In this document: one piece after another, positions 1 through 12,640 of the stretch
Numbering within the stretch: the stretch's first letter is position 1
How the letters are laid out: every line of letters begins with the position of its first letter
DNA from: Raphanus sativus
Taxonomy: Eukaryota > Streptophyta > Magnoliopsida > Brassicales > Brassicaceae
Direction: 5' to 3'
Assembly: GCF_000801105.2 (NCBI RefSeq)
Contig: NC_079518.1
Coordinates: forward strand, 26,392,800 to 26,456,799
DNA: 64,000 bases
The notes under the pieces: generated by a model
What the model was told of the DNA's origin: nothing
The model's input: the letters and a program-made list of their open reading frames with translations, nothing else
Database searches by the model: none
Translations under genes and position numbers: made by a program

Positions 1-132
1 ACCCAATTTCCCTTTTATCTTCTACTTCTATTTTTTTACTATATTCTTTTCTAGCCAAACCATTTTTTGTCAGATAATTTTGTTTTCAAAAGTTATTCTT
101 TTCATTACAGCCTTTTCAATGTTTTTAGGAGA

Positions 133-900
133 GTTTTTATATAAATTTTGATTGATCATGGAAATATGGTCTGAATTTGTGTCAAAAATATAGTATCCTG
201 TCATTAAGATCGTTAGAGATAGTATGTTCCATTTTCATTGACACTTATGATCGCTATGTTTTTTTCTAATCAATATAGTAACTATAAAGATTCTCCACTT
301 ATACTTTTTTAAAACCCAATGTCTGGATTTGTTTACTTGTTTTAATATTTTAAGGAAAGTTTTTATATTAACTTGATTGGATATGGAAACTTGGTGTAAA
401 TTTGTGACAACAAAATATAACATGTACTAGTACCCTCTCATCGAGAACGTTAGAGATAATATGTTATATATTCCTTAATACTTATGATTGTTATGTTTTT
501 TCTAATCAAGTAATTATAAAGATTTGCCACTTGTATTACAGCATAATGTCTGGATTGTTTACATATTTTAAGGTTTTTAAGGTTTTAAGGGGAATTTTTA
601 TATTAACTTGATTGATCACGGAAATTTAGTGTAAATTTGTGACAACAAAATAGAACATAATATCCTCTCATTAAAAGCGTTAGAGATGGTATGTTCTGTT
701 TGGTGACACTTACACTATGTTTATTTAATCAATCTACTCTAGTAGTTATAAAGATTCTCGTTTGAACGTAATGATGCTTTTCTAGCCACACCATTTTTTC
801 ATCAAATATTTTCATTTAAAAAAAAAACATAATGTTTTTCTTTTCATTATAAAAGGACTTTTTATATCAATTTGATTGATAGTGGAAATTGTGTACATTG
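133..900. repeat. Tandem repeat, about 230-bp unit, 3.3 copies
   Basis: Three consecutive diverged copies begin near 133, 360 and 593, and a partial fourth begins near 849. Each opens with a TTTTTATAT(T/A)AA.TTGATTG block, then TGGAAA, then CGTTAGAGAT, and closes with a TATAAAGATTCTCC-like block. The units differ by substitutions and small indels, so the array is old. No reading frame of note is present. It could be a satellite fragment or internal repeats of a dead transposon. Confidence 0.75.
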
Positions 901-1075
901 AGTTCTCTACATTGTGCATACTAGCGGCGGTAATTTATTTAATTGACACTGATCTGATTTCTTTCTTTTGTTTTGCTACAAGAAAATATGATTGATAATT
1001 TGTTGTTATATCGCTTTGGTTTTGGTTTCATTATGTTGAGAAAAAATAAAAGGTTATTGGCTTAGTTCCTTCTAG

Positions 1076-1290
1076 TCCTGGGCGTTCGTTTATTCGGGTT
1101 AAACGGTTCGGTTTGTTCGGTTATTGGTTTATTTGGGTTGGCCAAAACTTTTCCGAAGTAAACCGATCAAAAATTCGGATCGGTCCGGTTCGGAAATCAG
1201 TTAATTCGGTTCGGTTATGCAATGAAAAATCTATTCAGAACTGAACCGAACCGAATTAACCGATTTCCGAACCTTGCCAGCTAGCTGTGT
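1076..1290. repeat. CGGTT-rich dispersed element (copy 1)
   Basis: The block starts with GTCCTGGGCGTTCG and is then filled with CGGTTCGG-like words on the left and their complement CCGAACCGAA on the right, so it can fold on itself. Similar blocks lie at 5510-5780, 27784-27945 and 34330-34546; two of these share the CCTGGGCATTCGG edge. The edge motif plus degenerate CGGTT filling suggests a short nonautonomous element family. No coding content. Confidence 0.6.
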
Positions 1291-4200
1291 TTTCATTAAA
1301 GGGATCGAAGAAACAAATGTTATTAAGTTCTGCTGATGGTCCGTGGACTCACAAAAAGGCCCAATTAGTGATCGAAGCCATAAAAGATGTATTTATCCTG
1401 GATTTGGACTAAGACCATTCCATAAAATCCGCATATACACACCGGCAAGTTGATACAGTCAGTTGACGTTGAGATTAACAATTGTGGATTTGTTCTTTCT
1501 TTGGTTATGATGTTGGTCTCATCAGTATTCTTTTTCTTTGTCAATAAAGTATACTGCGAAGATTTTGTTAACCAAATTAGTAACTCCGTGTGTATATGAG
1601 TGATATACAACGTTGTTTACGAGCTATTATTATTTGTGTTTGTATTGTTTTCGCGTAAAAAATGAAGAATTAATGACAGGTTTTATTTTAATATTTAGAA
1701 AGTTCTAACTGGTTCAGGACTGGACTGAGTCACTGACTGATACAATCCTGGTCTGATACACTTAAAATTGTGTTCTTGAGAGATATGTAGTAGAGTTGCT
1801 GACCATTTTTCTCTGAGATTATGATTCATTCGTTTTCTTTGGGGCTGTTTCCTGATTTTTATTTTAGTTACGCACGTGTTTGTATAATTGTAAAAACACA
1901 ATGTTGAACAAACGTAGTAGAAATTTAAGCCATTATGTACATTTAAGCTGAGACGAAGAACATGCGTAAATTGGTTGGTTTACTTCTAATTATTGATAAC
2001 GAGCTGAAAATACGACTTTTACATTTTTTATCCAGTTATCGTTTAGTTTAATCCTCTGTTCTATTGGTTCTCGAATAATTTCGATCTTTATTGGTTTTTG
2101 ATTCCGGTAAATGTGTGTTCTCGCCTGCTTACTGCTTAGGTGTCTAATATTTATATTTCACCTGATTTAAGATAATCTTCGTCTGATAAAAAGAAACCTC
2201 AATCACAACATGTGTCCACAACGTGATTTTGGAGGTGTGGTGGGACATAATCAAAGTGTCTTTTGTCAGTAACAGCTCATTGCTCTCTGTACCTTCTTTT
2301 AACGCATTGTGTTGCTAAAAAAAGTTATTTCTATTTTTGTGTCAAAATCAATTTGCTAAACTTTAGTTAATAAATATTATTTTCTTACCTAAACCGTCTT
2401 TCCCAGTCTTTTTTGGGTATTATCTTACTTCGATCAATAAAGCAAAAATCTTCAAAACTTTTGCTTAATTAATCCATTTTATATGTTTTCCTTTTTCTTA
2501 TAACAACCCATTTCTTATGTTGACAATTCCTTTTATATATTCCATGCATATCCATTTTCTGCAGATATTAGTCATTTTCTACCAAATAGCATTTTCCACA
2601 TGTCTTCTATTTTTAACAGAGCAATAGATTTTCTTAGATCTGGATTTTACTGTGTGCAGTCAGTGCTATTCAATGTGGTACCCTTTTTTTGTCAACCTGA
2701 TCAATGTGGTACCTAATATATCAATTATTATAGTATTAATAGTTAAATTAAAATGCTATTTACAAAACAATATACTGCATTATCATTTGCAAAAACAGAA
2801 AGTATTTTAAATACTAGTATAACATGATATATACTAATTTCAATATTATAACATAATATTTTGTTAGAAAGATATCTTAAGATTTTACAAAACCAAATAT
2901 TCTTAAAACATAGTCACTACTACACTCTCTTTTTCTTGATGGTAGTCTAAGAAGAACTAAAACTGTCTCACAGTGAAATATGTTTTACGTTCCAATGTAT
3001 AACTATTTTATTAAGAAAAAAATATTTTCATATTTTTGATGTTGGAAATTAAGAATATATCAGGTATTGCCATCTATTATTTTTAAAATGTTTAAAGTTG
3101 GAAAACATATAGAAAGTTTTTGTAAGTGAATAAGTACAAAATATACATTAGAATAACACAAAACATTATTACAAAAATGATAGTTACAATAGAAAATAAT
3201 CAAAATAGTCTTCCATAAAATATTTAAATACTTATAATTATAAAGCTAATTGATTAAAATTTAGGATTTAAATTTTGGGGATTAGAAGTTAAAGTTTAAA
3301 GATCGGAGATTAGAGTCTATGATTTAGTATTAGATTATAAAAACAATATTTTAAATAAATATTTATAATTTGTTTTTATAATATTTATTTATATTAAATG
3401 TATTATTTATTAAATGTATTATTTATTAAATGTAGTTCGAATTCTTTACGCTTAATAAATACTATAATGATCATTTTCTTGTTTTGTATGCTATTTTGTA
3501 ATATTTTTTCTTGGTTATCTCATGAAACTTGCCCATAAATATAAACTCTCTTTAAAAAAATTGGAAAATTATTTATATGAGATATTTTTACAGATTTTTA
3601 TTTTAGTCTGCTCTGATTTTGATGTTTCTTTTTGTTATAGCTAATGTACTAGTAGTTCAGTTCTGTGTTTGGTTATGATCTCTGTTTAGCTCGTACTTAG
3701 AGCATCATTATTGGTCATCCCTTAAAACATCTCTTAAGAAGAGATTATAAAATACTAAGACCGAAAAGAAAAGAAAAAGGAAAAAAACTCCTAATTAAGA
3801 GCTGATCTTTGTACCAATCTGACCAAAAAAAGAAAAAAAAACAGAAAATAAGAGACTTGATTGAGTCCCACCAATATTCGCTCTTACTTTTTTCGGGTTC
3901 TTGTCTTCTTTTTATCTCTGTAAAAAAAAGAAATTGGTAATGAATTTTTAACAATTTTTACTACAAAAAATTGGAAACTTCAGGTTTAATTCTTTGATCT
4001 CGAAACATCAACTGTAGCTAATCATCCTTAACTTCGGACAATAGTATAAATCCACATAAGTGTTAGGTATTAAACGAACACCAAACCTAATTAAATACTT
4101 TAATGTCTAATCACTTTACAAAAGTGTATAAAAGAAAGGAAAAATTCCATAAAAATACCCGAACTAAATTTTGTTAAGCTTTTTAATATCTAAACTTTTT

Positions 4201-4715
4201 TACTACCCAGTTTAATACCCCAACTAATTATTTTGTTCATTTTAATATCCAAACTTTTAAAATTGTGTCCACTTTAATACCTGAACTTTATTTATTTTAA
4301 TTAAAATACTAATAAATTTCAAATAAAATTTTAAAAAATCTCTAAAATTTACAAAATAAACTCAAAAAATTCTAAATTTTTTTGGTGTTTGAGAAATAAA
4401 AATAACTAAATAGTGTAAATTATTAAATTTGTGATAAAATTTCTAAGTTTTAAATATTGTATTTAGTTTGTTTTCTGAAATAAAAAAAAGAAATTTATTT
4501 TTATCATTCAAATTCATTTATTTTTTGAAAATAAATTTTCCATGGTTTATCTACCTTCTTTTCTAAATCTTAAAATAAAATTAGAATTTTTAATATTTTA
4601 TTCTTAGATTTTTGAGATTTTATTAAGTTTTGTTTGAAACTTATTAGTATTTTTATTTATTTTGGACATTTTCTAAGATTTTTATTTTAAAGATCTTTTA
4701 GTCCGACAAGAGAGA
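1291..4715. other. AT-rich intergenic DNA without a recognisable gene
   Basis: Only short frames with no recognisable protein character occur here. The piece at 3700-3740 (GAGCATCATTATTGGTCATC) resembles the edge of a common Brassicaceae miniature element. At 4150-4290 the phrase TTTAATA.C..AACTTT recurs about four times, a degenerate short repeat seen in transposon debris. The last 150 bases before 4867 are C/T-richer and are the likely promoter and leader of the LysM kinase gene. Confidence 0.5.
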
Positions 4716-4866
4716 GTGTGAGCTTCACTCTTCTCCCATGTCTGGAGATTTCATCCGATCTCAACTGCTCAATCACATCTCCATTAACAAAACCAATCAA
4801 AACCCATCTCGATTCATCTAATCAAGATCCTTTCTTCTTTAATCACTTAGACAAAACGATTCCTCA

Positions 4867-7800
4867 ATGAATCTCTCAGCTTCCAGTTTCTTGATTCTTT
4901 CCTTCCTCTTCTTCATCTTACCGAATCTCTCCTCCTCGAAGCCAATGAACTGCACCGACACTTCTCGTCTCTGTACTTCCTTCCTCGCTTTCAAACCGAA
5001 CCAAAACCAAACTTTCTCCATAATCCAAAGCATGTTCGACTTATTACCATCCGACATAACCGCAGATTCCACCGGAGAAGACGACGGAGGAGGAGGTTAC
5101 ATCTACCTCAAGAAGAACTGTTCTTGCCTCACCACGACTCCTCATCAGTACGCAACGAACACGACATTCACAATCAGACAGAACAGTGGCTACGTCTACG
5201 ACGCTGTCGTCTCTGCTTACTCTGGTCTCGCGTTCCCGCCCAACACTACTAGAGCATCTAGTGCCGGCGCGGTTGTGTCTGTGCAGCTTCTATGTGGTTG
5301 CTCGAGTGGTCTCTGGAACTACCTCATGAGCTATGTGACCGTCTCTGGAGACAGTGTTCAATCTCTCTCGAGCCGGTTTGGTGTTAGTATGGATCGAATC
5401 GAGGAAGCTAACGGAATCTTGAATCCTGATAATATCACAACCGGAGATCTCATTTTCATCCCTCTTGATTCTGGTAAAGAATCTTCATTTTAATTATCTT
5501 GAATTAGGCCCGGGTGTTTCGGGTATCCGTTTGGTTTAATTTTTTGGTTCTAGAGATATAATATCAGTTTGGGGAAATTCAGTTCTATTCGATTGGTTTT
5601 TGCTTGGGTAACAAAGTTGGAAACCGGCTAATATTCAGATAATATTTGGGTCCAATTCGGTTCTGGTTCTGGTTCTGGTTCAGGTTTTCGCTATAGGTAA
5701 CAAAGTTGAAAACCGGTTAACATTCAGATAATATTTGGGTTTCGGTTCTGGTTTTCCGGTCAATTTGGATTAAAAAGTAGAATAATTCGAGTTTTTGGGG
5801 GTTACATATCATATTTTTTAGGTTTTAAGACAAAACAGTTTAATGATCTTGTTCTTGTCATCTTATTTAAGTACCTGGAGTGCCTTATGAAGCAAGGAAG
5901 ATAAACCCTCCTGCTCCTTCTCCTTCTCCTGTTTTAACCAATAGCAATATCTCAGGTTTTGATTTAAATGTCTCTTTTGTCATAATCTATGGATCTCATA
6001 GTTTCTATTTTTAGTATCATGAAACTCACATTTGTGTATGGTTTCCAATTTTGGAAAAAGCTGCTGACCAGGTGAATCACACTTCAAAGGGAGGTCATGT
6101 CCCTTACATATGGATTGTTGGTGGTCTTACAGTTGTGCTTGCGCTTCTTGTGATATGTATACTTGTGTGTATCTGTTTAAGATCATCTAGTTTCGGATCC
6201 AGTGATGAAGATGGTAATGAACACAACTTCCAGATCCTTAGAAAGTCCAGTTTCTTCTGCGGGTCTAGTCGGTACAACTGCTGCAGATCCGGGGATTTTA
6301 GACAGACCAACAACGGTGAAGAAACTCAGAGCCATCATCAAGCTGTTGCTATTCCTAAAGGTATAGTTTTTTTTGGTTTCATCATCTGTGGTTTTCCTTC
6401 TTTATAACGGTCTTTTTCTGTTATATATGTATGTATGTAGCTCTTGGTGATGGAGTGTTTGAGATAGAGAAGCCTATGGTGTTTACATATGAAGAGATCA
6501 GTGCGGCTACAGATGGGTTCTCTGATTCTAATCTTCTTGGTCATGGAAATTACGGTTCAGTATACTTTGGTCTACTTAGAGAACAGGTTTGTGCCTTAAG
6601 TCACATCTTCATATGCCGCCTTCTTTGAGTATTTAAAAACTTTATAAATAGATCATAACGGAAAAATTAGTTTTTTTATTCCTCGAGTGTTTGCAGTTGG
6701 CATATTTAATATTCAAAGTATAATTATGAATGCAGATTTATTTTCCAACTAGCCATCACATAGACAAAATTATGACTAAATTAATCAACCGTTAAAAATG
6801 GACGAAACCATTAGTTTTCTGTTTATAACGATTAGTTGAAGAATAAATTATCGCAAACAATACTTGAGTATTAAATACTCCACTCATTTTCGCTGGCATC
6901 TACACTTGATTAAACACTATCACAGGAAGTTGCTGTCAAAAGGATGACTGCTACAAAAACTAAAGAGTTTGCAGCAGAGATGAAAGTTCTTTGCAAAGTT
7001 CATCATTCTAATCTGGTAAACCCCATACCCATTCTGTATAAAGCATTCAAGATTATGACTTTTGGGTTTGGTTTCAATACTATCAAAGGTAGAGTTGATC
7101 GGTTATGCTGCAACAAAAGACGAGCTTTTCGTAGTTTATGAGTATGTCCAAAGAGGAATGCTGAAAAACCATTTGCATGATCCTCAGAGCAAAGGTAAAG
7201 AAAGACCACTAATACCAACAAGACATAAGGATAAAGATGATGATATTGATATTATATTTATTAATGTTCCTGAAGGCAATACCCCACTGTCTTGGATAAT
7301 GAGGAATCAGATTGCACTTGACGCAGCAAGAGGCTTGGAATATATTCATGAGCATACTAAAACTCATTATGTTCATAGAGATATCAAAACAAGCAACATT
7401 CTGCTCGATGAGGCGTTCAGGGCTAAGGTATGAATCGATTACATGTTATGATCCTTAATACAGGACAATTGAGTTGGTTTTTTTCTTTAATCTTTGTATG
7501 TGTCTTAGATATCAGATTTTGGACTTGCAAAACTAGTTGAGAAAACTGGAGAGGGTGAAATTTCTGTTACTAAAGTTGTTGGTACATATGGTTATCTTGC
7601 ACCAGAGTAAGCATTTGAAAAACCTGAAGCTACATTCAAAGTTTTCATACAAGAACACTTTAGTGATATCTTCTTCTCTACAGATATCTAAGTGATGGAC
7701 GTGCCACCTCGAAAAGCGATGTTTATGCCTTTGGTATTGTTCTTTTTGAGATAATTTCTGGAAGAGAAGCTGTTATAAGAACAGAGGCAGTGGGAACCAA

Positions 7801-8272
7801 GAATCCAGAAAGACGTCCATTGGCATCTATTGTAAGTCTCTTTGAGTTTACACTTCTTTGATGCAACATTCATTGCTAAAGCATTTTTTCTGTTGTTTCA
7901 GATGTTAGCGGCTCTTAAGAACTCACCAGACTCAATGAACATGTCTAGTTTGAAGGAGTTTGTGGATCCCAACATGATGGATTTGTACCCGCATGACTGT
8001 TTGTTCAAGGTGATATACTAAGAAATGAAATGCTTAGTAGTTTGAAAAATTGTAGTAACCATATGATTTTTTAACATTAGGCATGTTTTTGTTGTGTGTG
8101 GACACAGATTGCGATGTTGGCAAAGCAATGCGTAGATGATGATCCGATTCTAAGACCAAACATGAAGCAAGTGGTTATATCGCTTTCCCAGATACTCTTG
8201 TCTTCCATTGAATGGGAAGCAACTCTTGCTGGAAACAGCCAAGTCTTTAGTGGTCTTGTCCAAGGAAGATAA
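4867..8272 (+). CDS. LYK3: LysM receptor-like kinase, LYK3-like
   Basis: Plasma-membrane receptor kinase of the LysM type, expected to sense chitin- or Nod-factor-like N-acetylglucosamine ligands or to modulate such signalling. Exons: 4867-5473, 5872-5955, 6061-6360, 6441-6586, 6926-7015, 7089-7427 (or 7089-7194 + 7276-7427), 7509-7606, 7684-7831, 7902-8009, 8108-8272; all phases agree. The protein is 694 aa, or 667 aa if the 81-bp segment 7195-7275 is spliced. Seen: signal peptide (about 1-23), CxC pairs NCSC and CGC separating LysM units, a clear third LysM ending IFIPLDS, a proline-rich linker, a membrane segment (about 245-270), then a kinase with glycine loop [12 protein letters not shown] lysine, HRD, DFG and APE. 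Key residues are intact, unlike the LYK2/4/5 pseudokinases. Arabidopsis LYK3 (At1g51940) is about 651 aa from memory. The assignment also rests on gene order. Confidence 0.88.
5510..5780. repeat. CGGTT-like element in LYK3 intron 1 (copy 2)
   Basis: Intron 1 (5474-5871) carries a GGTTCTGG/CGGTTC-rich block. Inside it a phrase of about 50 bp is duplicated (5608-5655 and 5696-5745, containing GTAACAAAGTTG and ATTCAGATAATATTTGGGT). Composition and opening (GCCCGGGTGTTTCGGGTATCCG) resemble the other CGGTT-rich blocks in this window, but the edge is more diverged. Confidence 0.5.
6648..6862. repeat. Repeat copy 1 inside LYK3 intron 4
   Basis: Most of intron 4 (6587-6925) matches, with gaps, 8925-9205 downstream of the gene. 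Shared words in the same order include GATCATAA, AAATTAGTTTTTTTAT, GTGTTTGCA, CGGCATATTTAATA-like, AAACCATTAGT and ATAACGATTAGTTG. The flanking exons are not duplicated. Confidence 0.7.
7195..7275 (+). other. LYK3: 81-bp stop-free, frame-preserving candidate intron in the LYK3 kinase domain
   Basis: The segment begins GTAAAG and ends CTGAAG, is exactly 27 codons long and has no stop codon. Kept, it adds a lysine/aspartate/isoleucine-rich insert between the kinase phrases HDPQSKG and GNTPLSW. Removed, it joins them as in the Arabidopsis protein (from memory). It therefore acts as an intron or a retained-intron (exitron-like) insert within the kinase N-lobe/C-lobe linker region. Confidence 0.65.
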
Positions 8273-8924
8273 AAAACAAAGAAACCTTGAGAAGACCCGT
8301 TGTATTTTTTAGTATTCACCATGGTCTAGAACCTTAGCTTGTCTAGAGGAATGATGAATCACAGTCTAGCTAAGTAGTTAGTTGCAGAGACAAAATCTCT
8401 TTTTATCTTGCTTTACGTGTCTCAATATGAATATTATTCTTTTGGAGAATAAGTGAAGAGATGTATGCGTTTATATGCTTGATATGTTGCAGTCTAATAA
8501 ACAAAACACCACTTTACTTTCTCACAATAGATTGATGATGATCCTTACCTGTGTTATATATATAATTTTATATAAGTACAAGCTAAATATTATATTGTTG
8601 GTTTTACATTCAAAATGAAAATTCTTTTATTTTTCTTAACATTTTAATATATTTTGATAATATTTAGTAAAATTATACCGAAAACCACTTAACAATTATA
8701 TGAAACATAAAAATATACACAAAATAAGATAATAAACAATATGAGTTCTAATAATTAAAATAATGCACATACAATAAAATAAAATATTTCCATTTTTTTA
8801 TAAATAAAAATAGAAAAAGTAGAAAAAATCTAAATAAAGAAACTTTTGTAAATTAATATCTCTATAAATTAATAAAATTTCGAAATCTCAACATTATTAA
8901 TTTATAGAAGTTTTACTGTATATG
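8273..8924. other. LYK3 3' flank
   Basis: This stretch holds the probable LYK3 3'UTR (candidate AATAAA-like signals around 8440-8510) followed by AT-rich sequence. No gene is seen. Confidence 0.5.
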
Positions 8925-9205
8925 GATCATAATGAGAAAATTAGTTTTTTTATATTCCTTTTTTTGACATTTTGATACTCAAGTGTTTGCAATCGGCATA
9001 TTTAATACAAATTATTGTGTGCACAAATTTATTCTCTAACTAGTTTGACTTTCCAAATTTAAGATTAAACTAGTCAGTCGTTTAAAAATAGGTTGAAACC
9101 ATTAGTCTTTCGTTCATTTGTTAATGATTGACTCTTTTTTCTATTAATTTTGAATAGATAACGATTAGTTGTAGAACTAAGCTATGCAAATAAAATTTTG
9201 GTACT
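8925..9205. repeat. Repeat copy 2, downstream of LYK3
   Basis: This is the diverged partner of 6648-6862 in the same orientation. It lacks exon sequence on either side, so it is either an independent insertion of the same element or the remains of a local duplication. Confidence 0.65.
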
Positions 9206-9393
9206 AGAGATGCCAATCTCTATAATATTATTTGAGAAGTCAGTTTTCTACATGTCGTGCTCACGTTAACTCTTACGGTAATTGATTACGATGATACTCT
9301 TAATGAATCAAATAAATCTAATTATCATTATTAAACATTTATTTTGTTTTATTTTTTCTTTTCTATTTAGGTTTCCTTTTTCTTCTTTCTATA

Positions 9394-9731
9394 TCTATAC
9401 TATTATTAACGAAGTGATTTTTCGCAACGGAGCTCTCACGTTAAAAGTTAGAGTGGTTAATATCGTTTATATCCTTAATGAATAAACATATAAATTATTC
9501 ATAAAAATAAAAACGAATTTTAATTTTATTATTAATTAACTAATTAAAATTAATAATGATAAAAATTATCCAAAATTTAAAATATATATTTAAAATAAAA
9601 AATTAGAGTGATTAATATTACTTATATCCTTAATGGATACATATATAAATTACCTACAAAATAAAAATAATTTTTATTACATAAGTAAATAAAATTAATA
9701 ATGATAAGAATTATCCAAATCTAAAAATATA
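9394..9731 (+). mobile_element. Helitron fragment with 5' end
   Basis: It begins TCTATACTATTATTAACG after an A, the usual 5' terminus of Brassicaceae/Arabidopsis Helitrons. The next words are GAAGTGATTTTTCGCAACGG and CTCTCACGTTAAAAGTTAGA. The same 5' terminus and the same words restart at 9732, so this is a first, 3'-truncated copy abutting a second. No coding capacity. Confidence 0.75.
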
Positions 9732-10615
9732 TCTATACTATTATTTGCGAAGTGATTTTTCGCAACGGAGCTCTCACGTTAAAAGTTAGACTGGTTAATA
9801 TCGTTTATACCCTTAATGAATAAACATATAAATTATTCATAAAAATAAAAACAAATTTTAATTTTATAATTAATTAACTAATTAAAATTAATAATGATAA
9901 GAATTATCCAAAATTTAAAAATATATATTTTTAAAAAAAAAATTAGAGTGATTAATATTGTTTATATCCTTAATGGATACATATATAAATTACCTACAAA
10001 ATAATAATAATTTTTTATTACATAAGTAAATAAAATTAATAATGATAAGAATTATCCAAAATCTAAAAATATATCTTAAAATTAAAAAATTAGAGTGGTC
10101 AATATCATTTATACCCTTAATGAATAAAACATAAATTAACAACAAAATAAAAAAACTAATTTTCATTTTTTTATTAGCTAAATTATTAAAATTAATATTA
10201 ATAATAATTATCCAAAATCTAAAAATATATATTAAAATAAAACGAACTTATATTAATCATATTGTTTTAATAAAAATATATATTATTTTTATTTAATTTA
10301 ACAATAAATGTGTTGATCCAACTATTACTTTTGGTAAAAAAATTATTGTTTATGTTTAAATAGTATAGATGAGCAATATATGTAATGGAAAATATAAATA
10401 ATTGAAAAAATAGAAAATATGAGCAAAATATAAGTACAAATAAGTGTACAAAAAATGGTAACAAAAGTATAAGATTTCAAAATCAAAATTATTTTTAATA
10501 TGTTAGTGTTTTTAAAATTTTAATACAATAATAAGCATATATATTTTAGTAAAATATATAAACTAATAAATATTCGTAAGAAAATTGTGCCCGCAAATGC
10601 GGGCAACACACCTAA
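9732..10615 (+). mobile_element. Nonautonomous Helitron with both ends
   Basis: The 5' end is TCTATACTATTATTTGCG after A. The 3' end has the hairpin GCCCGC-AAAT-GCGGGC at 10589-10604, followed by a short spacer and CTAA, with T next, matching the CTRR|T rule. The interior is AT-rich and repeats a GATTAATATT.(T/C)TTATATCCTTAATGG-like phrase several times. No Rep/helicase frame is present, so any mobility would depend on enzymes supplied elsewhere. Confidence 0.8.
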
Positions 10616-11853
10616 TAACCTATATATAAAGAAAATTTATAAATTTAAAACCGAAAATATCTTTTATATATAGTGTAATTCATAATAAGGAAATTTCAAA
10701 ATAATTTTGATTTTAAAGTAAAGAAAAATAATCTTCCCTTTTTAAAAATAATCTTAACAATACAATATATATTTTTAAAATTATTAATCATTTTATTTAA
10801 ATCAATATATTTCTCATATTATTACAAAATAATTTAAATAGCATAAACTAAGATATCTTTAATGAATAAAATTTAATTTATTATTTTTATGTTCCCTTTT
10901 ATATTTTTTCAAATAACATGTACGATAAAGAAAATATTTATAAACTTAAACCAAAAATAATTTTTATATATAATTTTATTTCATAAAAAGGAATTTTTAA
11001 AAAGTAATCTTGATATTAAAATAAAGAGTTAATATTACTTTTAGAATATATCGATTATATTTGTATGCAATTTTGTACCTATCATCACTTTATTTTTATA
11101 ATTTTATTTGTGATAATTAACATATTCCAAATAACCAAGTACTATAAAATTAACATAGTCATGGGCTATTTACAAATAGCCAATTCATAAATATATATAC
11201 ACATCTAAGATGAAAACCAAACTAATGCAATGAATACAATAAATATGATTTGGTTGAATTAGATTAGAAATAGTTATACTTAAATTTACGGAAATATGTA
11301 ACACAATATACCCACCAATGAGTAACTAAACCAATCCAAATTATTTTATACAAAGTAAAACATTAAATAAAAATAATGTATTCTCATTTATTCTCAATAT
11401 TTTAATAAATAAATATGAAATTCTCAAATAATACTACACATATATTAACCAACTATTACAATTAAGATGTAACTTTGAATTAATCAACACTATTAAATTA
11501 TACATAATCCTACTAAAATATATACACAAATTTAAGGCAAGAATCAAACTATATGAAAATAAAAGAAGTTAATCAAAATTTTAATCGGTATAACAAAATA
11601 TTAGTTAAATCATAAAAAGTAAATATTATCTAATATATCCAAATAATAACCAAACAGTCGAGATATTATATCCAAAATTATAATCTAATTAAAGTAACAC
11701 AATGATATTTAAAAAAAACCTGCATATTGATTACAATATAAATAACAGAATAATTAAAAAAATTAATAAACTATCGTAATGTAAATAAAATATTATAATG
11801 TATTTACTTTATAAATATTTATATCCGTGCATGAGCACGGGAAAATCACCTAG
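10616..11853 (+). mobile_element. Second Helitron 3' part ending in hairpin + CTAG
   Basis: The end at 11825-11853 has a perfect stem CCGTGC-ATGA-GCACGG, then GAAAATCAC and CTAG followed by T, the canonical Helitron 3' terminus. No 5' terminus was seen between 10616 and this end. Either the element is a fragment, or it uses the 9394 start and was invaded by the 9732-10615 copy. The interior is AT-rich and noncoding. Confidence 0.7.
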
Positions 11854-12530
11854 TTGCAAATAATTGTGGAATTAAAAGTTCATTTTCGAATACATATTTA
11901 TTTATTTAGCAATGTTAATTTTCTCAGTTTTATGAAGATATTATATACATTCAGAAAAGCATTCCAATATTTTTTTAACATATAGGTTTTTTTGAAAACA
12001 TAAATTGGATCTTTTAAAAATAAAAAAGTTAAAAAATATTTTGAGACATATATATTTATTTGAATTTTCGTTTTACAAATATTTATATAAACGTTATAAC
12101 TATAATTGAAAAATAATTACCTTTTGTATTGTAAAAAATGATAATTTTGCGAATTTTGACATTGTGTGAATAAAAGACCATTTATCCGGTTAAAATGTCC
12201 AATGTGTAACTGATTAAAGAATAAAATATCTGTTGATGTAATTGTTTAGTTTTTTTTAATCGAGTAAATTGTTTAGTTTAATAAGATTCTTGAAGTTAAA
12301 AGAGAATCATTTAAAGTTTTTTTCTATATGTTTCAATTTGTTTTTCACGTGCTGGATTAAAATATGTGTTTGGAATTTCTGAGAGAAATAATAATGATTG
12401 AAGGTTTTACGCACGAGCAGTTTGGGTGGGTCTTTGTTTCTAGCTAAGAAATGTTATATTCGTGTACTAATCAGTGATGCACACCTGTTGAATCCAATAT
12501 GGAGTCCAACGGTAAAAGAATCAAAGAATA
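11854..12530. other. AT-rich spacer upstream of the 12.5-kb promoter
   Basis: No gene or clear repeat is visible. The sequence becomes less AT-rich toward 12400, where the next promoter region starts. Confidence 0.5.
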
Positions 12531-12640
12531 TGCCACGTGGACAAGTAATCACAGCCTTGAATTTTCTTAAAATGTAACCGTTGAGATCTCACTATAAATA
12601 AAAGCGTACGTGTGATTCGATCGAGAGAGAGAGAGAGAGA
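12531..12640 (+). promoter_or_regulatory. G-box / TATA / GA-run promoter
   Basis: A perfect G-box/ABRE-like palindrome GCCACGTGG lies at 12532-12540 and a TATA box CTATAAATAAA at 12592-12602. A (GA)n run lies at 12622-12640, where a start site would be expected 25-40 bases past the TATA. The G-box suggests control by bZIP or bHLH factors (light or abscisic acid), by inference. Confidence 0.7.
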
